A stretch of DNA of 64,000 nt from Candidatus Obscuribacterales bacterium (GCA_021732025.1 JAKFVU010000082.1:62001-126000), one strand, 5' to 3'; shown: positions 50,500-60,653, numbered from the stretch's first letter. The notes: generated by a model from the letters alone, not told the origin. Translations and numbers: made by a program.

Positions 50500-53133
50500 C
50501 TATTTGCTTAGCGCAATCATATTTGCAAGCAGGCGATAGGCACCCGGTACTCCTGCTGGCAATTGTCTAAAGAATGACAAGCCTGTATAGACGAAATGAC
50601 CCTTACCATATTGAGCCACAAGTAAACCGCCCTTGAGCGGCTCTTCACCAGAGTCAGAGCAGGACAGTATCGGAGTGAAGTTTTGGTCCCATCTGTCGGC
50701 GAAGTAAAGTCCACGTTCTTGCACCCAGCCATCAAAGTCGGTGCTAGTTATCTTATTAGGAGAATTCAAAACCGGGCTTTCTGGTGCTAAGAAAGTCACT
50801 ATAGATTTCTCGTCGGTAACACGTCCAGCTGAGATGTGCAAACTGTATGGCGCCAACTTCTCAGTGTTCATCTTATCCGGGCGGTTATATTGCACTATAA
50901 CAGTGCCACCGCTCTTCACATATTCAAACAGTTGAGGCATGGCGGCATCTATATTTTTGCGCACGTTAAAGGCTCTCACACCAAGAACAATGGCATCAAG
51001 CCCATGCAATTTTTCTTCGGTCAAATCATTGTCATCCAAAACCTTGACTGTGTAGCCCATCTGCTGAAGATTCTCGGGAAGAAGCTCGCCAGCACCAGGA
51101 ACGAAACCAACTGTCTGACCACGCGTATTAAGTTCAAGACAGACAGCTCGCACTGTCGACGGTGCGTGCAAAACCTGGGTTGGTATATGCGAATAATTTA
51201 CCTCTTCTCGCTTACTCTTATATTGAACGCCGTTGATGTCGGCGCTGGCAACAAGCTGGGCTGAACTAGGATGAGCCGGAGCACTGACTGTAAAAGTATA
51301 TTTGGCACTTGCTCCCACTTTATCTAAGCTAAAAGTTTGGGACGCAGGAGAAATCTTCCACTCAGCTGGGGCTTGAAGCTGCAGCGAGCCCTTTGTATTG
51401 GCACGAGCGGCGGTTATCTCGACCTCAATTTGCTTGCTGGTTCCCGGTGTAAATACCAAAGTCTCAACACTGCATTGCAAAGAGACCGGGGCGATGATAT
51501 CGAGAGGACGACTAAGCTGTGCACCAGCAGCACTAGTTTTTATCTGAACCAGATGGTCGTGCACGACAAAAGGCTGACCGGCAATTTCAAATATCTCTTC
51601 AATAGGAAAAGAAGGTGCGTTCTCGGCGGAGCCTATCAAATTTGGATCGCCCACTTCAAACATTCCAGCTGTACCATCTACTCTTAACCACCACGGATGA
51701 GCCAGAAGTGCTGTGGAGGGCAGCGTTTCTAAAGCTTCCCAGGTGTGTGTCTGATTACTTTTGAAGACAAACTTCTGATCAATAGTTTTTTGTATAGCTG
51801 GATAGCGAACCCCAGTTAAATGCACCGTGACATGACTTGGCAATTTGGCGTGCAGCACCGCTGAATGGTGCAATGTAATAGGTTCACCGGGAACCACGTC
51901 GCCTTGGGCTACAGTAGTGGTTACTTCTAAGCCAAGACAAGCCTGAACAATACGATCAAGCTGCGCTCTCTTTTCTTCAACAACTGAATTGAGGCTGGCC
52001 GACTGTGGTAGTTGCGCTAACTGGCTGCGCAATTTTAAGAGTGCAGGCAGACTGGCTGCCGGGTCATTCATATTAAAGTGCGAAATCACTTCGTCGCTCA
52101 TTTTGGCGATGACCGCTCCACCCTGCACACGGTGCCAAGAGGTATCGACACCATCCATGATGTCAGCAGAAGTAGGTGCGCCATCGAGCAACTGAAACGA
52201 TTCTATGCGGGGGGAGGCCTTTCCACCGGGCATCTTGAACGAATCAAAACCCTGTGTTTTGTGCATACCACGGCTGAATTCGGCTAGTTCGGTGAATGAC
52301 TCACCAGAAACTAAATCTTTGCCCCCAGCATCTATTCTTAAAATATCTCCTGGTGCAATTTTGTCTTTCTGCCAGATCGAGGTATTCCACAAAATGCGTT
52401 TTGGCTGCCATGGTGGCAAACCGTGTTCTGGAAATGCGCTGCTATCACCAGCCAGCTTAAATGCTTCCATGGCTAGTACCGCTGAGGCTGTATGATGGCC
52501 ATGAGTGCCACCAGGAGCCGGCGAAAAGCGAGTTATTAAAATGTCCGGGCGAAACTGACGAATAACTCGTACAACATCTGACAAAACAGCTTTCTTGTCC
52601 CAGACATTGAGTGTTTCAATATAGTTTTTGGAGAAGCCAAAATCGACTGCTCTAGAGAAAAATTGCTGAGCACCATCTATCTGTCTTGCGGCAATTAATT
52701 CTTGTGTACGGGCTACACCAAGTTTTGCACCAAGGTCTGAACCCAATACATTTTGCCCACCGTCACCTCTGGTGAGAGATAGATAGGCCGTGCGATAGTT
52801 GCGCCCGCGAGCAAGGTAGGCTAAGAGTTCAGTATTCTCGTCGTCAGGGTGAGCAGCGATATAAAGTGCGCTACCCATTTGGCGAAAGCGCCTGAGTTCG
52901 TGCAAAATTGCGGCTGGCGAATCATATTTCAGGCCAGAGTTCAATTTTGATTTCAATTCAGGTTTCATTTCAGACTTTAAATTAGATTTTGTCTCAGGCT
53001 TCAAATCGGTGCCATTGGCAGAAAGAGAAAATAGTGGCGCCGCACAAATCAGTGCGCAGCTTACGCATACTTTCGCGCGACGCCACTTTCTCAACAGCTG
53101 CCTATTTTTATTCTCGGCAACCGTGGTTTTCAC
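50500..53133 (-). CDS. Large exported PIG-L family deacetylase-like protein
   Basis: An 877-residue protein with GTG start overlapping the stop of the DUF2911 gene (GTGA). A signal-anchor-like segment (VCVSCALICAAPLFSLSA) is followed by a Lys/Glu/Ser/Leu-rich repetitive stretch (LKPETKSNLKSEMKPELKS). The PIG-L domain has AAHPDDE at residues 93-99, RGDGGQN and THGHHTASA. The rest, about 500 residues, contains Ig-like segments and a C-terminal GATase-like/ThuA-type region (YTVKVLDDNDLTEEKLHGLD; VIVQYNRPDKM). Similar architecture is known in Acidobacteria and Bacteroidetes. It deacetylates an unknown glycan or amino sugar. Confidence 0.85.
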   Translation of the reverse strand: MKTTVAENKNRQLLRKWRRAKVCVSCALICAAPLFSLSANGTDLKPETKSNLKSEMKPELKSKLNSGLKYDSPAAILHELRRFRQMGSALYIAAHPDDENTELLAYLARGRNYRTAYLSLTRGDGGQNVLGSDLGAKLGVARTQELIAARQIDGAQQFFSRAVDFGFSKNYIETLNVWDKKAVLSDVVRVIRQFRPDILITRFSPAPGGTHGHHTASAVLAMEAFKLAGDSSAFPEHGLPPWQPKRILWNTSIWQKDKIAPGDILRIDAGGKDLVSGESFTELAEFSRGMHKTQGFDSFKMPGGKASPRIESFQLLDGAPTSADIMDGVDTSWHRVQGGAVIAKMSDEVISHFNMNDPAASLPALLKLRSQLAQLPQSASLNSVVEEKRAQLDRIVQACLGLEVTTTVAQGDVVPGEPITLHHSAVLHAKLPSHVTVHLTGVRYPAIQKTIDQKFVFKSNQTHTWEALETLPSTALLAHPWWLRVDGTAGMFEVGDPNLIGSAENAPSFPIEEIFEIAGQPFVVHDHLVQIKTSAAGAQLSRPLDIIAPVSLQCSVETLVFTPGTSKQIEVEITAARANTKGSLQLQAPAEWKISPASQTFSLDKVGASAKYTFTVSAPAHPSSAQLVASADINGVQYKSKREEVNYSHIPTQVLHAPSTVRAVCLELNTRGQTVGFVPGAGELLPENLQQMGYTVKVLDDNDLTEEKLHGLDAIVLGVRAFNVRKNIDAAMPQLFEYVKSGGTVIVQYNRPDKMNTEKLAPYSLHISAGRVTDEKSIVTFLAPESPVLNSPNKITSTDFDGWVQERGLYFADRWDQNFTPILSCSDSGEEPLKGGLLVAQYGKGHFVYTGLSFFRQLPAGVPGAYRLLANMIALSK

Positions 53134-53993
53134 TTTAGTTTAGACATGAACTCTGCGTTCAGCCTGACATAGGCTCCGTCATTAGCTTTTTCAGCCAATT
53201 CAGTTGAGTGCTTAGAAGCTGCAATCGCACCTTCTTTGTCACCGAGCTTATTGAGAATTTGTGCTTTGACAAAGACCATGTAATAAGCGTCACGCTCTTT
53301 TAAAGCGATCTCAATCCACTCTTTTGCTTTCTTCAAATCTTGACCATGGTTCAAATAGAAAGCAGCGGCTTGGAAGTATGGCTTATCTTTTGCATCTGAG
53401 GCCATTACCGACTCAATTTGAGCAAGCAATTTCTCTACAAATACAACTTCGAGTTTGATTGGAACTTCAGTTTTGTCCCAGCTCAAGTTGATCAATGACG
53501 AGTCTTCGTGAATGTCATTAAATTCGATGGTGAAAGTCTCAAGCGCTCTTGCAACTTTCACTGGTTTGGCCTTGAAGCGAACAACATCGTTTTTTTCATC
53601 GTACTTGAAAGGGCCGCCCTGCTCAGCAGGCTTATTAATAATGATGGTCCATTCGTCTTTAGCAGGAATAGTCATCAAGGCGTAAGTGCCAGCTGATACG
53701 TTTGTGCCATTGAGTTTGACGTCAGTGCTGAAAACAACTTTAGTTGCTTGATTGGCGCCTGTTCTCCAGACTTTATCGAACGGCACAACGCCGCCAAAAA
53801 TCTCACGCCCTTTGGCGCTTGGGCGGGAATAGGTCACTTCAACATCGGTCAAGCCGACCCGTTGCTTAATTGTGCAACCAGGGCTTGGTGCAGGAAATTC
53901 GAGTTTTGCAGCAGCGCCTTGGGCCAGTGCATGAGAGGCGAAAAGCAATCCCGAGCCCACGGCTAGAGAAAGAGAAAGAATTTTGGAGTTCAT
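53130..53993 (-). CDS. Exported DUF2911 protein
   Basis: About 287 residues; ATG at 53993 gives a signal peptide (SLSLAVGSGLLFASHALAQG). The DUF2911 domain follows: VEVTYSRPSAKGREIFGGVV, WRTGANQATKVVFSTDVKLN, AGTYALMTIPAKDEW. The C terminus adds helical repeats of TPR type (AAFYLNHGQDLKKAKEWIEI). DUF2911 proteins are periplasmic and of unknown function. First gene of the chain DUF2911, PIG-L, small ORF, symporter, bsh genes. Confidence 0.9.
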   Translation of the reverse strand: MNSKILSLSLAVGSGLLFASHALAQGAAAKLEFPAPSPGCTIKQRVGLTDVEVTYSRPSAKGREIFGGVVPFDKVWRTGANQATKVVFSTDVKLNGTNVSAGTYALMTIPAKDEWTIIINKPAEQGGPFKYDEKNDVVRFKAKPVKVARALETFTIEFNDIHEDSSLINLSWDKTEVPIKLEVVFVEKLLAQIESVMASDAKDKPYFQAAAFYLNHGQDLKKAKEWIEIALKERDAYYMVFVKAQILNKLGDKEGAIAASKHSTELAEKANDGAYVRLNAEFMSKLK

Positions 53994-54150
53994 AAAAGTA
54001 TCCATTTGGTTAGTCGTTGCTGCGTATTTTTGCACACAGTCCGACTGGCGTGCCATATTTGTTGCATTTTGCACGCTCGCCTATTGACAAGCAGTCTAGC
54101 TTTCGCCCCCTAGCCAGGCTCTCTGATATTCTTCAGAATGCAAAAACGGG

Positions 54151-54564
54151 GTGATGATTATGGTCATGGTAAAGATGGTCGAAGACGGTGCTGCGACGGC
54201 TGAAATTCAACAAGTATTTGATGAAATAAAAACGGCTCGAAAATCTACCTGGATAAATAACTTTTGGAAGGTGTTAGCAAGCTCACCACCAAATTTGCAT
54301 AGAATTTGGTCTAATGTTAAACAAGTAATGGCGCCTGGAGCCCTTGACCCTCTTACCAAAGAAATGATCTACGTGGCGGTCAGTGTCACTAACAATTGTG
54401 AGTACTGCATTCATTCACACACAGCAGCAGCCCGCGCCAAAGGTATGTCTGATGAAATGTACGCAGAACTTATAGCAGTAGTAGGCTTGGCCAACGAAAC
54501 CAATCGGCTGGCTAATGGGTATCAAATACCTGTTGACGAGCAGTTTAAACCCAAGTTTGAGTAG
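54151..54564 (+). CDS. AhpD/carboxymuconolactone decarboxylase-like protein
   Basis: A 137-residue alkylhydroperoxidase-D-like protein. The redox motif CEYCIHSHTAAARAKG (CxxC with the downstream His) is intact, preceded by TKEMIYVAVSVTNN. Such proteins reduce peroxides or act as thiol carriers. GGGG lies upstream of several closely spaced ATG codons; the first was taken. It is followed after 11 bases by the DUF1963 gene on the same strand. Confidence 0.9.
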   Translation: MMIMVMVKMVEDGAATAEIQQVFDEIKTARKSTWINNFWKVLASSPPNLHRIWSNVKQVMAPGALDPLTKEMIYVAVSVTNNCEYCIHSHTAAARAKGMSDEMYAELIAVVGLANETNRLANGYQIPVDEQFKPKFE

Positions 54565-54575
54565 CACTAAATTTT

Positions 54576-55442
54576 ATGCCAGAAAAATACCAAGAAAAGT
54601 TTGAATCACTAATTGCCAAGAATGACTTGCATTCACTTAAAGAAGCAATGTTGCTGCAGGCAAAACAGGCTGTTGCTTTGATAGCAGGAGATAAGTCTAA
54701 GGTCGCCTTGCCCTTGGGTCAATCGAAACTTGGTGGCAGACCAGATACGCCGCCAGATTTTAATTGGCCTACTAAGGACGACAAACCCCTCTCTTTTATT
54801 GCTCAAATCAACTTAAGTGAATTGCCAGCTATCGAAAGTTCGCAACTGCCGACTCATGGTCTGCTTTCGTTCTTCTATAACAACGAAGTCTGGGGCTTCG
54901 ACCCTAAAGACAAGGGTGGCTTTCAAGTTTTCTATTTCGCTGAAGTCAATCACTTAAGACAGCTTCTGCCACCACCGGCGGTAGTTGAGAAAAAGTTCTT
55001 TGGTATGTTTTCAAAGTCCACTGCTGTTCACGAGTTTGCCACTTGCTCCCTTACCCCAGAGATAATTCTTACTCTGCCTTACAACCTAGATGGAATCGAG
55101 CTATCAGACGAGCAGAGCAGCAACTATTGCAACCTGCTCGATGACATTGGTGGTCAACACCGCCTATTTGGTCATCCAGTGCTCGTTCAAAATGAAATGG
55201 AACTTGAATGTGAGCTCGTAACCAATGGGCTATATTGTGGAGATGCCACTGGCTACAAAGATCCGCGTGCAGCGGAACTTGAGAAAAATTGTCATCACTG
55301 GAAATTGTTGCTGCAAATCAATAGTGAAGACAATGCCGACATGATGTGGGGAGATCTGGGCATGCTTTACTTTTGGATCAAAGAAGAAGACTTAGCAGCT
55401 CTCCGCTTTGATAAGTGCTGGATGATTTCACAGTGTCATTAA
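54576..55442 (+). CDS. DUF1963 (YwqG-like) protein
   Basis: A 288-residue cytosolic protein. The family blocks are KLGGRPDTPPDFNWPTKDDK, PLSFIAQINLSEL, LLSFFYNNEVWGF, and further on HRLFGHPVLVQNEME and WKLLLQINSEDNADMMWGDL. The family (YwqG) has no settled function. It is probably cotranscribed with the AhpD-like gene. Confidence 0.9.
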   Translation: MPEKYQEKFESLIAKNDLHSLKEAMLLQAKQAVALIAGDKSKVALPLGQSKLGGRPDTPPDFNWPTKDDKPLSFIAQINLSELPAIESSQLPTHGLLSFFYNNEVWGFDPKDKGGFQVFYFAEVNHLRQLLPPPAVVEKKFFGMFSKSTAVHEFATCSLTPEIILTLPYNLDGIELSDEQSSNYCNLLDDIGGQHRLFGHPVLVQNEMELECELVTNGLYCGDATGYKDPRAAELEKNCHHWKLLLQINSEDNADMMWGDLGMLYFWIKEEDLAALRFDKCWMISQCH

Positions 55443-55468
55443 GTTAATAATTGGAATTGGCTTTAAGG

Positions 55469-56464
55469 CTACAGTTTGGTACCAGATAACCCTGCCACCA
55501 CAAAATTGATTGCTATTGCCTGTCTAAGTCCAATACCTATGACTGGCGCTGGGTCGTCAATTAGATCGTTGCTAGATTGATTGCGGTCAAAGTGTGCTGT
55601 CATGTGCATGACATAACCTTTCTCAAAAGGGAAAACAACAGCAAGTATGCCCTGCCCATCAGGATCATCTTTTGCCAGTGTTGGGCTGACCGCTAGAACT
55701 CGCACAAGCTGTTTATTGATTACTCGAATCAAATGGCAGTGAATATCCATCTTCCAGTTCGCACGAGTAACAGCATGTCTGAAGAGCACAGGATCTTTGC
55801 CTACGATTGTGGCATCGTAGAGCTTCTGTGTATTCATGGCGCCATTCCAGGCGATATAACCAGGAAAGATCTTTTGATCGAGTCTATCCAGCATCCAATC
55901 TGTAGTTATCAAATAACCGCCACGGCAAACAAACTCTCTAATTTTCATACCGGCCGCAAATGATAGGTTCTTCGGCCCGCAGTCAATTACCAGAACCTGA
56001 GCTTGAGACAGGTCATAAGTGTCGAGTTCTTTCTTGTCCATGGTCTTGCAGGGCAAGCCCAAAGTTTTAAGCGTGCGCTCTGCTTGGTCGTAGCGATCAG
56101 TGATTACAACTAAACGATCTTCAGCAATGGCACCAGCACTTAGTACAAACTGTGGATGAGCATCGTCTAGCCAACCTTTGTAAATGCGGCTAGGTGCGCT
56201 GCCTGCTCGCCCAGTAAGCAGCGTACCTGATGTTTCAATCGGTCCCTCAAACTTGGCGTTTCCTTGCAATGGTGCTATACGAGTTACGGCAGCAGCCGCA
56301 CCATTATTACTATCAGAGACTGGCTTGCTATCATCGGCTACCGGCTGCTGCGAATAGAACTTTGGTTCTTCTGGTTTAGTCGACTGAGCAAGTGCAGGTG
56401 AAAAAGCCGCAATACCCAGGGCTGAAAGAGCCAAAAGAGCAGCACTATTTTTTTGCCGCATCAT
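55469..56464 (-). CDS. Exported protein with GATase-like fold, function unknown
   Basis: About 331 residues; the ATG at 56464 overlaps the TGA of the aldo/keto reductase (ATGA). Signal peptide NSAALLALSALGIAAFSPAL. The central part has an alpha/beta pattern with AQVLVIDCGPKNLSFAAGMK, IREFVCRGGYLITTDWML and GILAVVFPFEKGYVMHMTAH, which resembles ThuA/GATase-1 like domains. Cys in VIDCG may be structural. No enzyme assignment is possible. Confidence 0.62.
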   Translation of the reverse strand: MMRQKNSAALLALSALGIAAFSPALAQSTKPEEPKFYSQQPVADDSKPVSDSNNGAAAAVTRIAPLQGNAKFEGPIETSGTLLTGRAGSAPSRIYKGWLDDAHPQFVLSAGAIAEDRLVVITDRYDQAERTLKTLGLPCKTMDKKELDTYDLSQAQVLVIDCGPKNLSFAAGMKIREFVCRGGYLITTDWMLDRLDQKIFPGYIAWNGAMNTQKLYDATIVGKDPVLFRHAVTRANWKMDIHCHLIRVINKQLVRVLAVSPTLAKDDPDGQGILAVVFPFEKGYVMHMTAHFDRNQSSNDLIDDPAPVIGIGLRQAIAINFVVAGLSGTKL

Positions 56465-57486
56465 ACTGGCAGCGGGTTGCGCTCTTGGAACTGTCTTTGG
56501 TGCCAATATGGATAAATAGTCTGCACATCACTTGCAGCATCAAGTTTTGCTACCTGTGCTGGTGTCAAATTCCAACCAACAGCTTCTAAGTTTTGCTTCA
56601 ACTGTTCTTCGTTGCGAGCGCCGATAACTATGTTAGCCACGGTTGGTCTCTGCAAAAGCCAGTTGAGTGAAATCTGGGCCACCGATTTACCTGTTTCAGC
56701 AGCAATTTGATCTATAGCATCAACAACATTGTAGAGGTGCTCATCGTCAACTGGTGGGCCCTGTTCAGCTGTCTTGTGTAGTCTGCTTGTCTCGGGCAAG
56801 GCTGCACCGCGCCTGAGCTTGCCTGTGAGGCGCCCCCACCCAAGCGGGCTCCACACCATGGTGCCTATCTTTTGGTCTAATGCCAAAGGCATCAGTTCCC
56901 ATTCAAATTCGCGACTTATCAGAGAATAGTACGCTTGATGCGAAATATGCTTAGTCCAACCATATTTTTCACAAACAGCAAGTGACTTCATCAAATGCCA
57001 GCCAGAGAAATTAGAACAGCCGATGTAGCGCACTTTGCCACTCTTGACCAAAGAATCAAGGGTGCTCATTGTCTCTTCCATTGGTGTCATAGCATCAAAG
57101 CCATGCATGAAATAGACATCAATATAATCGGTATTCATGCGCTTTAAGCTAGCATCACATGAAGCAATGAGGTGGTGCCTCGACGAACCAACATTGTTCT
57201 CTTCTTTATCAAATCGAAACGTCGCTTTGGTTGATATCAAAGCTTTGTGACGACGCTTCCCCAGTGCCTTACCGAGAATCTCTTCAGCTAAGCCATTTGA
57301 GTAAATATCAGCAGTATCAAAGAAATTTACACCGGCATCAAAACAGAGATCGACCAACCGCGTTGCTTCTCTGACGTCTGATCCACCCCAAGATTTGAAG
57401 AACTCGTTGTTGCCACCGAAGGTGCCGGTACCAAAACTCAACACAGGTACTTTTAAACCAGAATTGCCTAGCTGTCTAAATTCCAT
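56461..57486 (-). CDS. Aldo/keto reductase
   Basis: A protein of about 341 residues; ATG at 57486 has AGAGG six bases upstream. NADPH-dependent (alpha/beta)8 barrel with the catalytic tetrad region FFDTADIYSNGLAEEILGKA (Asp and Tyr), Lys in ALISTKATF, His in YFMHGFDAMTP. GCSNFSGWHL and the C-terminal block IVIGARNEEQLKQNLEAVGW fit the YajO/Tas-like branch. It reduces aldehydes or ketones; substrate unknown. Coupled to the downstream exported protein. Confidence 0.93.
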   Translation of the reverse strand: MEFRQLGNSGLKVPVLSFGTGTFGGNNEFFKSWGGSDVREATRLVDLCFDAGVNFFDTADIYSNGLAEEILGKALGKRRHKALISTKATFRFDKEENNVGSSRHHLIASCDASLKRMNTDYIDVYFMHGFDAMTPMEETMSTLDSLVKSGKVRYIGCSNFSGWHLMKSLAVCEKYGWTKHISHQAYYSLISREFEWELMPLALDQKIGTMVWSPLGWGRLTGKLRRGAALPETSRLHKTAEQGPPVDDEHLYNVVDAIDQIAAETGKSVAQISLNWLLQRPTVANIVIGARNEEQLKQNLEAVGWNLTPAQVAKLDAASDVQTIYPYWHQRQFQERNPLPV

Positions 57487-57578
57487 GATCATCCTCTTGC
57501 TTTTGCAAGATCGTACTAATTCATCATTGGCAAAGTCAAACAACAAAAGTTAATTCGCTGCTTGACAGCGCGCGGTCT

Positions 57579-59933
57579 CTAACTGTCTTCGTCAGGCACT
57601 ACCTGCAAGGGTTGCAAGGGATCTGTATTGCTCGACTTATGGCCAAGCATAGGTGCAATCGCTAGATCGACAATTTCTCTGTCTATTTGATTTTCTTCAA
57701 CCACTGTAATTAAATTGCTCCCGGCCATTTCTCTAGTGCGAATCTTTTGGAAATCGAGAATATCTTGGTAGACAGGTATGACAATTTCCTGCCGGCTACG
57801 CAGACGCACCACTGTCTTGCCTTCAATAATCATGGGCTGAAGGTCTATATTGAGCTTCAGGATCAACCAGGCGATTCCTGCATCATTGAAGAGTTGTTCT
57901 GCTATTGATGCCAGAGAGTCGTTAGTCCCTATCAATATTTTAGGCCGAATGAAAACAGCTTTTTTTGCTACTTCGTGACCTTCATTCTCGATGCTAATAG
58001 CGTCAACAGCAGAAGCGACATCGTTCTTGCCGACAGAACGGTTATCTATGACAAAGTCTTGGCTGGCAAAACCGTGATTAGAATAATTTTGCACCAGTGC
58101 TACAGAATCAGTCTGCCACATACTTTGATCGGTACGTAGCTTAGAAATACTAGCCAGGGCAATAATTGCAGACAAGGCTATTTCCGGACCAGTTAGATAC
58201 TTATGGCTTTCCTCTTGAGACCTGAGGCGATAGCCTCGCACAAAATTTTTGTTGTCCTGCGAGGCTGAGCTCGGCCTAACATCTGATTTAAAATCGGCTC
58301 TAAAATCTGTCTTGAAATCAGATTTAGATTCTGGTTTAAATTCAGGTTTATTTTCTTGCCGATTCTCAGATCTAACCGGCACAGTTTTGCTCTCTGATTT
58401 TGAGGATGGAATAATGACCACCTTCGTATCAACTTTAGTTGATGGCTTTGAATCTGGCTTTGCATCCGGGTTTAGATCTAACTGCTTAGGCGTAATGCTT
58501 TCGTTTCTACTCTCGGGCTTTATTGGCGGTGCGCTATTGCTCTCGTCTCCCCTCGTCTCTGTTTTTCTCGTTTGCTGTATGTTTATCTGCCTTGAGTTTG
58601 AATCTAGATTCGAGTTTTTCTGAGGTTGAGAATGTATCTCTTGGCGTAAAGGTGCTGGATCGATTTTGGTGACATCTTTACGCTCTGGCTTTGACTCAGA
58701 CATATGGGCTGATCTTAGATCGGGCTTTGGATCTAGCTTAGATTCAGGCTTTGCATCTAATTTGGATTCTGATACAAATTTAGCTCCCAATGAAGAACTG
58801 GATATAGGCTTAGAGCTAGAAGTAGATGTAGAAGTAGAAGTAGAAGCAGCGTCATGACTAGGTTTAGAGTCAGGAACTTGACCAGTTTTGGGAGAGGCAA
58901 GATCAACTCGGATTACTGCGCAGGCAACACGATCACTTAGCTGCCTCACAACACTGATGCCACCATCTCGGTAAGCTTGGACAATTTGAGATTGGCTGAC
59001 GTTAATCAGCCTGATATTTGGTGCCACCATTTGACTTGATGGTGTCTCTATGGTCGGTATTTTTATTGCCTCAGCTCTAATGCCGGGGACTTTTGGTGTT
59101 CCTTCTACCGGCACAGGCCTTGCCATCTCAGGCTTACTCGATTCGTGCCTAAAAGAGCTGTCATCCTTGTTCTTTCCCAGTGAAGTGAGAAGAGCATTTC
59201 CTGGTGAGATTTTGGAGCTTTCGGAGATGTTTGCCTGATTGGCAATTCGCTCTATAGATTTACCCGAAGCCTTATCTGAATGCTTATCTGAAAGTCTCTC
59301 AACAGAGTTACTTGCTGAAGTTTTTGGCTCATTTCGCGTCTCAATTTGGCGCTGCTCTTTTGGATTAGCCACCCTTGCCAAATCGTTGTGAGCGGTCTCT
59401 AATTTGCTGGCCGGCTTTGTTTCAGCCTTGGTCACAACATTAGTTTCTAGCCTAGCTTCTGCTTTCTGACTAGGTCTGTCGCTCACTCTAACTTCGGCAA
59501 CTGGCTGAGGTTGGCTGCGGGCCTTGCGCACGATATCGCGATCCAAATCATTGGCCAGAGTTTCTTTGTTGTAAAAAGGAATTTTAGACGGCAAATCGCT
59601 GTGCAAGCGTTGATAAGTTTGCGCGGCTTTGAGTTCACTGGCACTAAGATCACTCAAATCAGAGGTCGATTTACCCGCTTCGCTGCGGCTCAGTACAATT
59701 TCGCGCCCGCGGGCATATTGACTGGCCAAAGCCGGTGAAATACTAGCTACGTACTGCTTTTGTACCTGGGCATTAGTAACACGCTCAATCATGTCATTTT
59801 GAACACGACCAATGGCATCGCCCGCTTGCTTCAAGGTCTTGCCTAAATCAAAGCCAGCGCTATGCTCAGGTGCTTTCTCAGCATCATCTTTCTTGCCAGG
59901 CTTATGCTCTAGGTCACCATTGCGATTGAACAT
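57579..59933 (-). CDS. Long Ser/Lys/Pro-rich protein with C-terminal LysM-like domain
   Basis: A 784-residue protein. The N-terminal 100 residues are helical. Residues about 120-560 are low complexity with repeated SESKxDxKP and KPESK-type pentads and Ser/Thr runs. Near the C terminus IGTNDSLASIAEQLFNDAGI followed by AWLILKLNIDLQ resembles a LysM domain, which binds peptidoglycan or chitin. No signal peptide is visible. The style resembles other long repeat-rich proteins in the window. Confidence 0.68.
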   Translation of the reverse strand: MFNRNGDLEHKPGKKDDAEKAPEHSAGFDLGKTLKQAGDAIGRVQNDMIERVTNAQVQKQYVASISPALASQYARGREIVLSRSEAGKSTSDLSDLSASELKAAQTYQRLHSDLPSKIPFYNKETLANDLDRDIVRKARSQPQPVAEVRVSDRPSQKAEARLETNVVTKAETKPASKLETAHNDLARVANPKEQRQIETRNEPKTSASNSVERLSDKHSDKASGKSIERIANQANISESSKISPGNALLTSLGKNKDDSSFRHESSKPEMARPVPVEGTPKVPGIRAEAIKIPTIETPSSQMVAPNIRLINVSQSQIVQAYRDGGISVVRQLSDRVACAVIRVDLASPKTGQVPDSKPSHDAASTSTSTSTSSSKPISSSSLGAKFVSESKLDAKPESKLDPKPDLRSAHMSESKPERKDVTKIDPAPLRQEIHSQPQKNSNLDSNSRQINIQQTRKTETRGDESNSAPPIKPESRNESITPKQLDLNPDAKPDSKPSTKVDTKVVIIPSSKSESKTVPVRSENRQENKPEFKPESKSDFKTDFRADFKSDVRPSSASQDNKNFVRGYRLRSQEESHKYLTGPEIALSAIIALASISKLRTDQSMWQTDSVALVQNYSNHGFASQDFVIDNRSVGKNDVASAVDAISIENEGHEVAKKAVFIRPKILIGTNDSLASIAEQLFNDAGIAWLILKLNIDLQPMIIEGKTVVRLRSRQEIVIPVYQDILDFQKIRTREMAGSNLITVVEENQIDREIVDLAIAPMLGHKSSNTDPLQPLQVVPDEDS

Positions 59934-59965
59934 AGGCGTTACTCGCTTAGCTCAACCTTTATACC

Positions 59966-60640
59966 TTAAGTAAAGAGTTTCAAAACCTCTTCTTCGCCTA
60001 GAGCACGCCATTCTCCAGGCTTTAAGCCTAGCTCAAATAAGCTTAAATCACCAATTGCCACTCGGGCCAAGCGCAGGGTGGGATGCCCTACCGCAGCAGT
60101 CATCTTGCGTACCTGGCGGTTGCGTCCTTCAAAGAGAGTAATTTCAAGCCAACAAGTGGGAACTGTCTTGCGGAAGCGAATCGGCTTAGAGCGCTCCGGT
60201 AACTCCGGTTCACCATCAATTATGAAAGCCTCAGAGGGCTTAGTACGCCGCCCCTCAATCATCAAGCCTTGTTCTAACTTCTTCAGGCTTTCATCCGTGG
60301 GCTCGCGTTCAACCTGAACCAAATAGGTACGGGCGTGAGGGTTGTCTTGATCAAACAGGGAAGTAGTCAGTCGGCCGTCATTGCTTAAAATCAACAGGCC
60401 TTCAGAGTCGAAGTCTAGTCGGCCCACCGGATAAACATCTTTGGGAAAACCAAAACCAGCAAGGGTAGTTTTTTCGCTACCGTCGGCAGTAAATTGATTA
60501 AGCACTTCAAATGGTTTGTAGAAAGCTAGATAAGTGCGGTCCACGTGCGGGAAGAACGGCTTGCGCGGACCTCTATCGAACCGGCTGCTCGAATTGCGAT
60601 CTCGATCTTGGTAATTACTGCCCTTATAGTCTCGACCCAT
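59966..60640 (-). CDS. Pseudouridine synthase of the RsuA/RluE family
   Basis: A 224-residue protein. After a basic Arg/Asp-rich head, the catalytic block VYPVGRLDFDSEGLLILSND has the conserved Asp in RLD. The late motif LFEGRNRQVRKMTAAVGHPT is typical of the RsuA/RluB/RluE branch. There is no S4 domain, which favours RluE (23S rRNA U2457). It follows the Dnmt2-like gene by 13 bases, a natural pairing of two RNA modification enzymes. Confidence 0.9.
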   Translation of the reverse strand: MGRDYKGSNYQDRDRNSSSRFDRGPRKPFFPHVDRTYLAFYKPFEVLNQFTADGSEKTTLAGFGFPKDVYPVGRLDFDSEGLLILSNDGRLTTSLFDQDNPHARTYLVQVEREPTDESLKKLEQGLMIEGRRTKPSEAFIIDGEPELPERSKPIRFRKTVPTCWLEITLFEGRNRQVRKMTAAVGHPTLRLARVAIGDLSLFELGLKPGEWRALGEEEVLKLFT

Positions 60641-60653
60641 CTTGTCACCGCTT

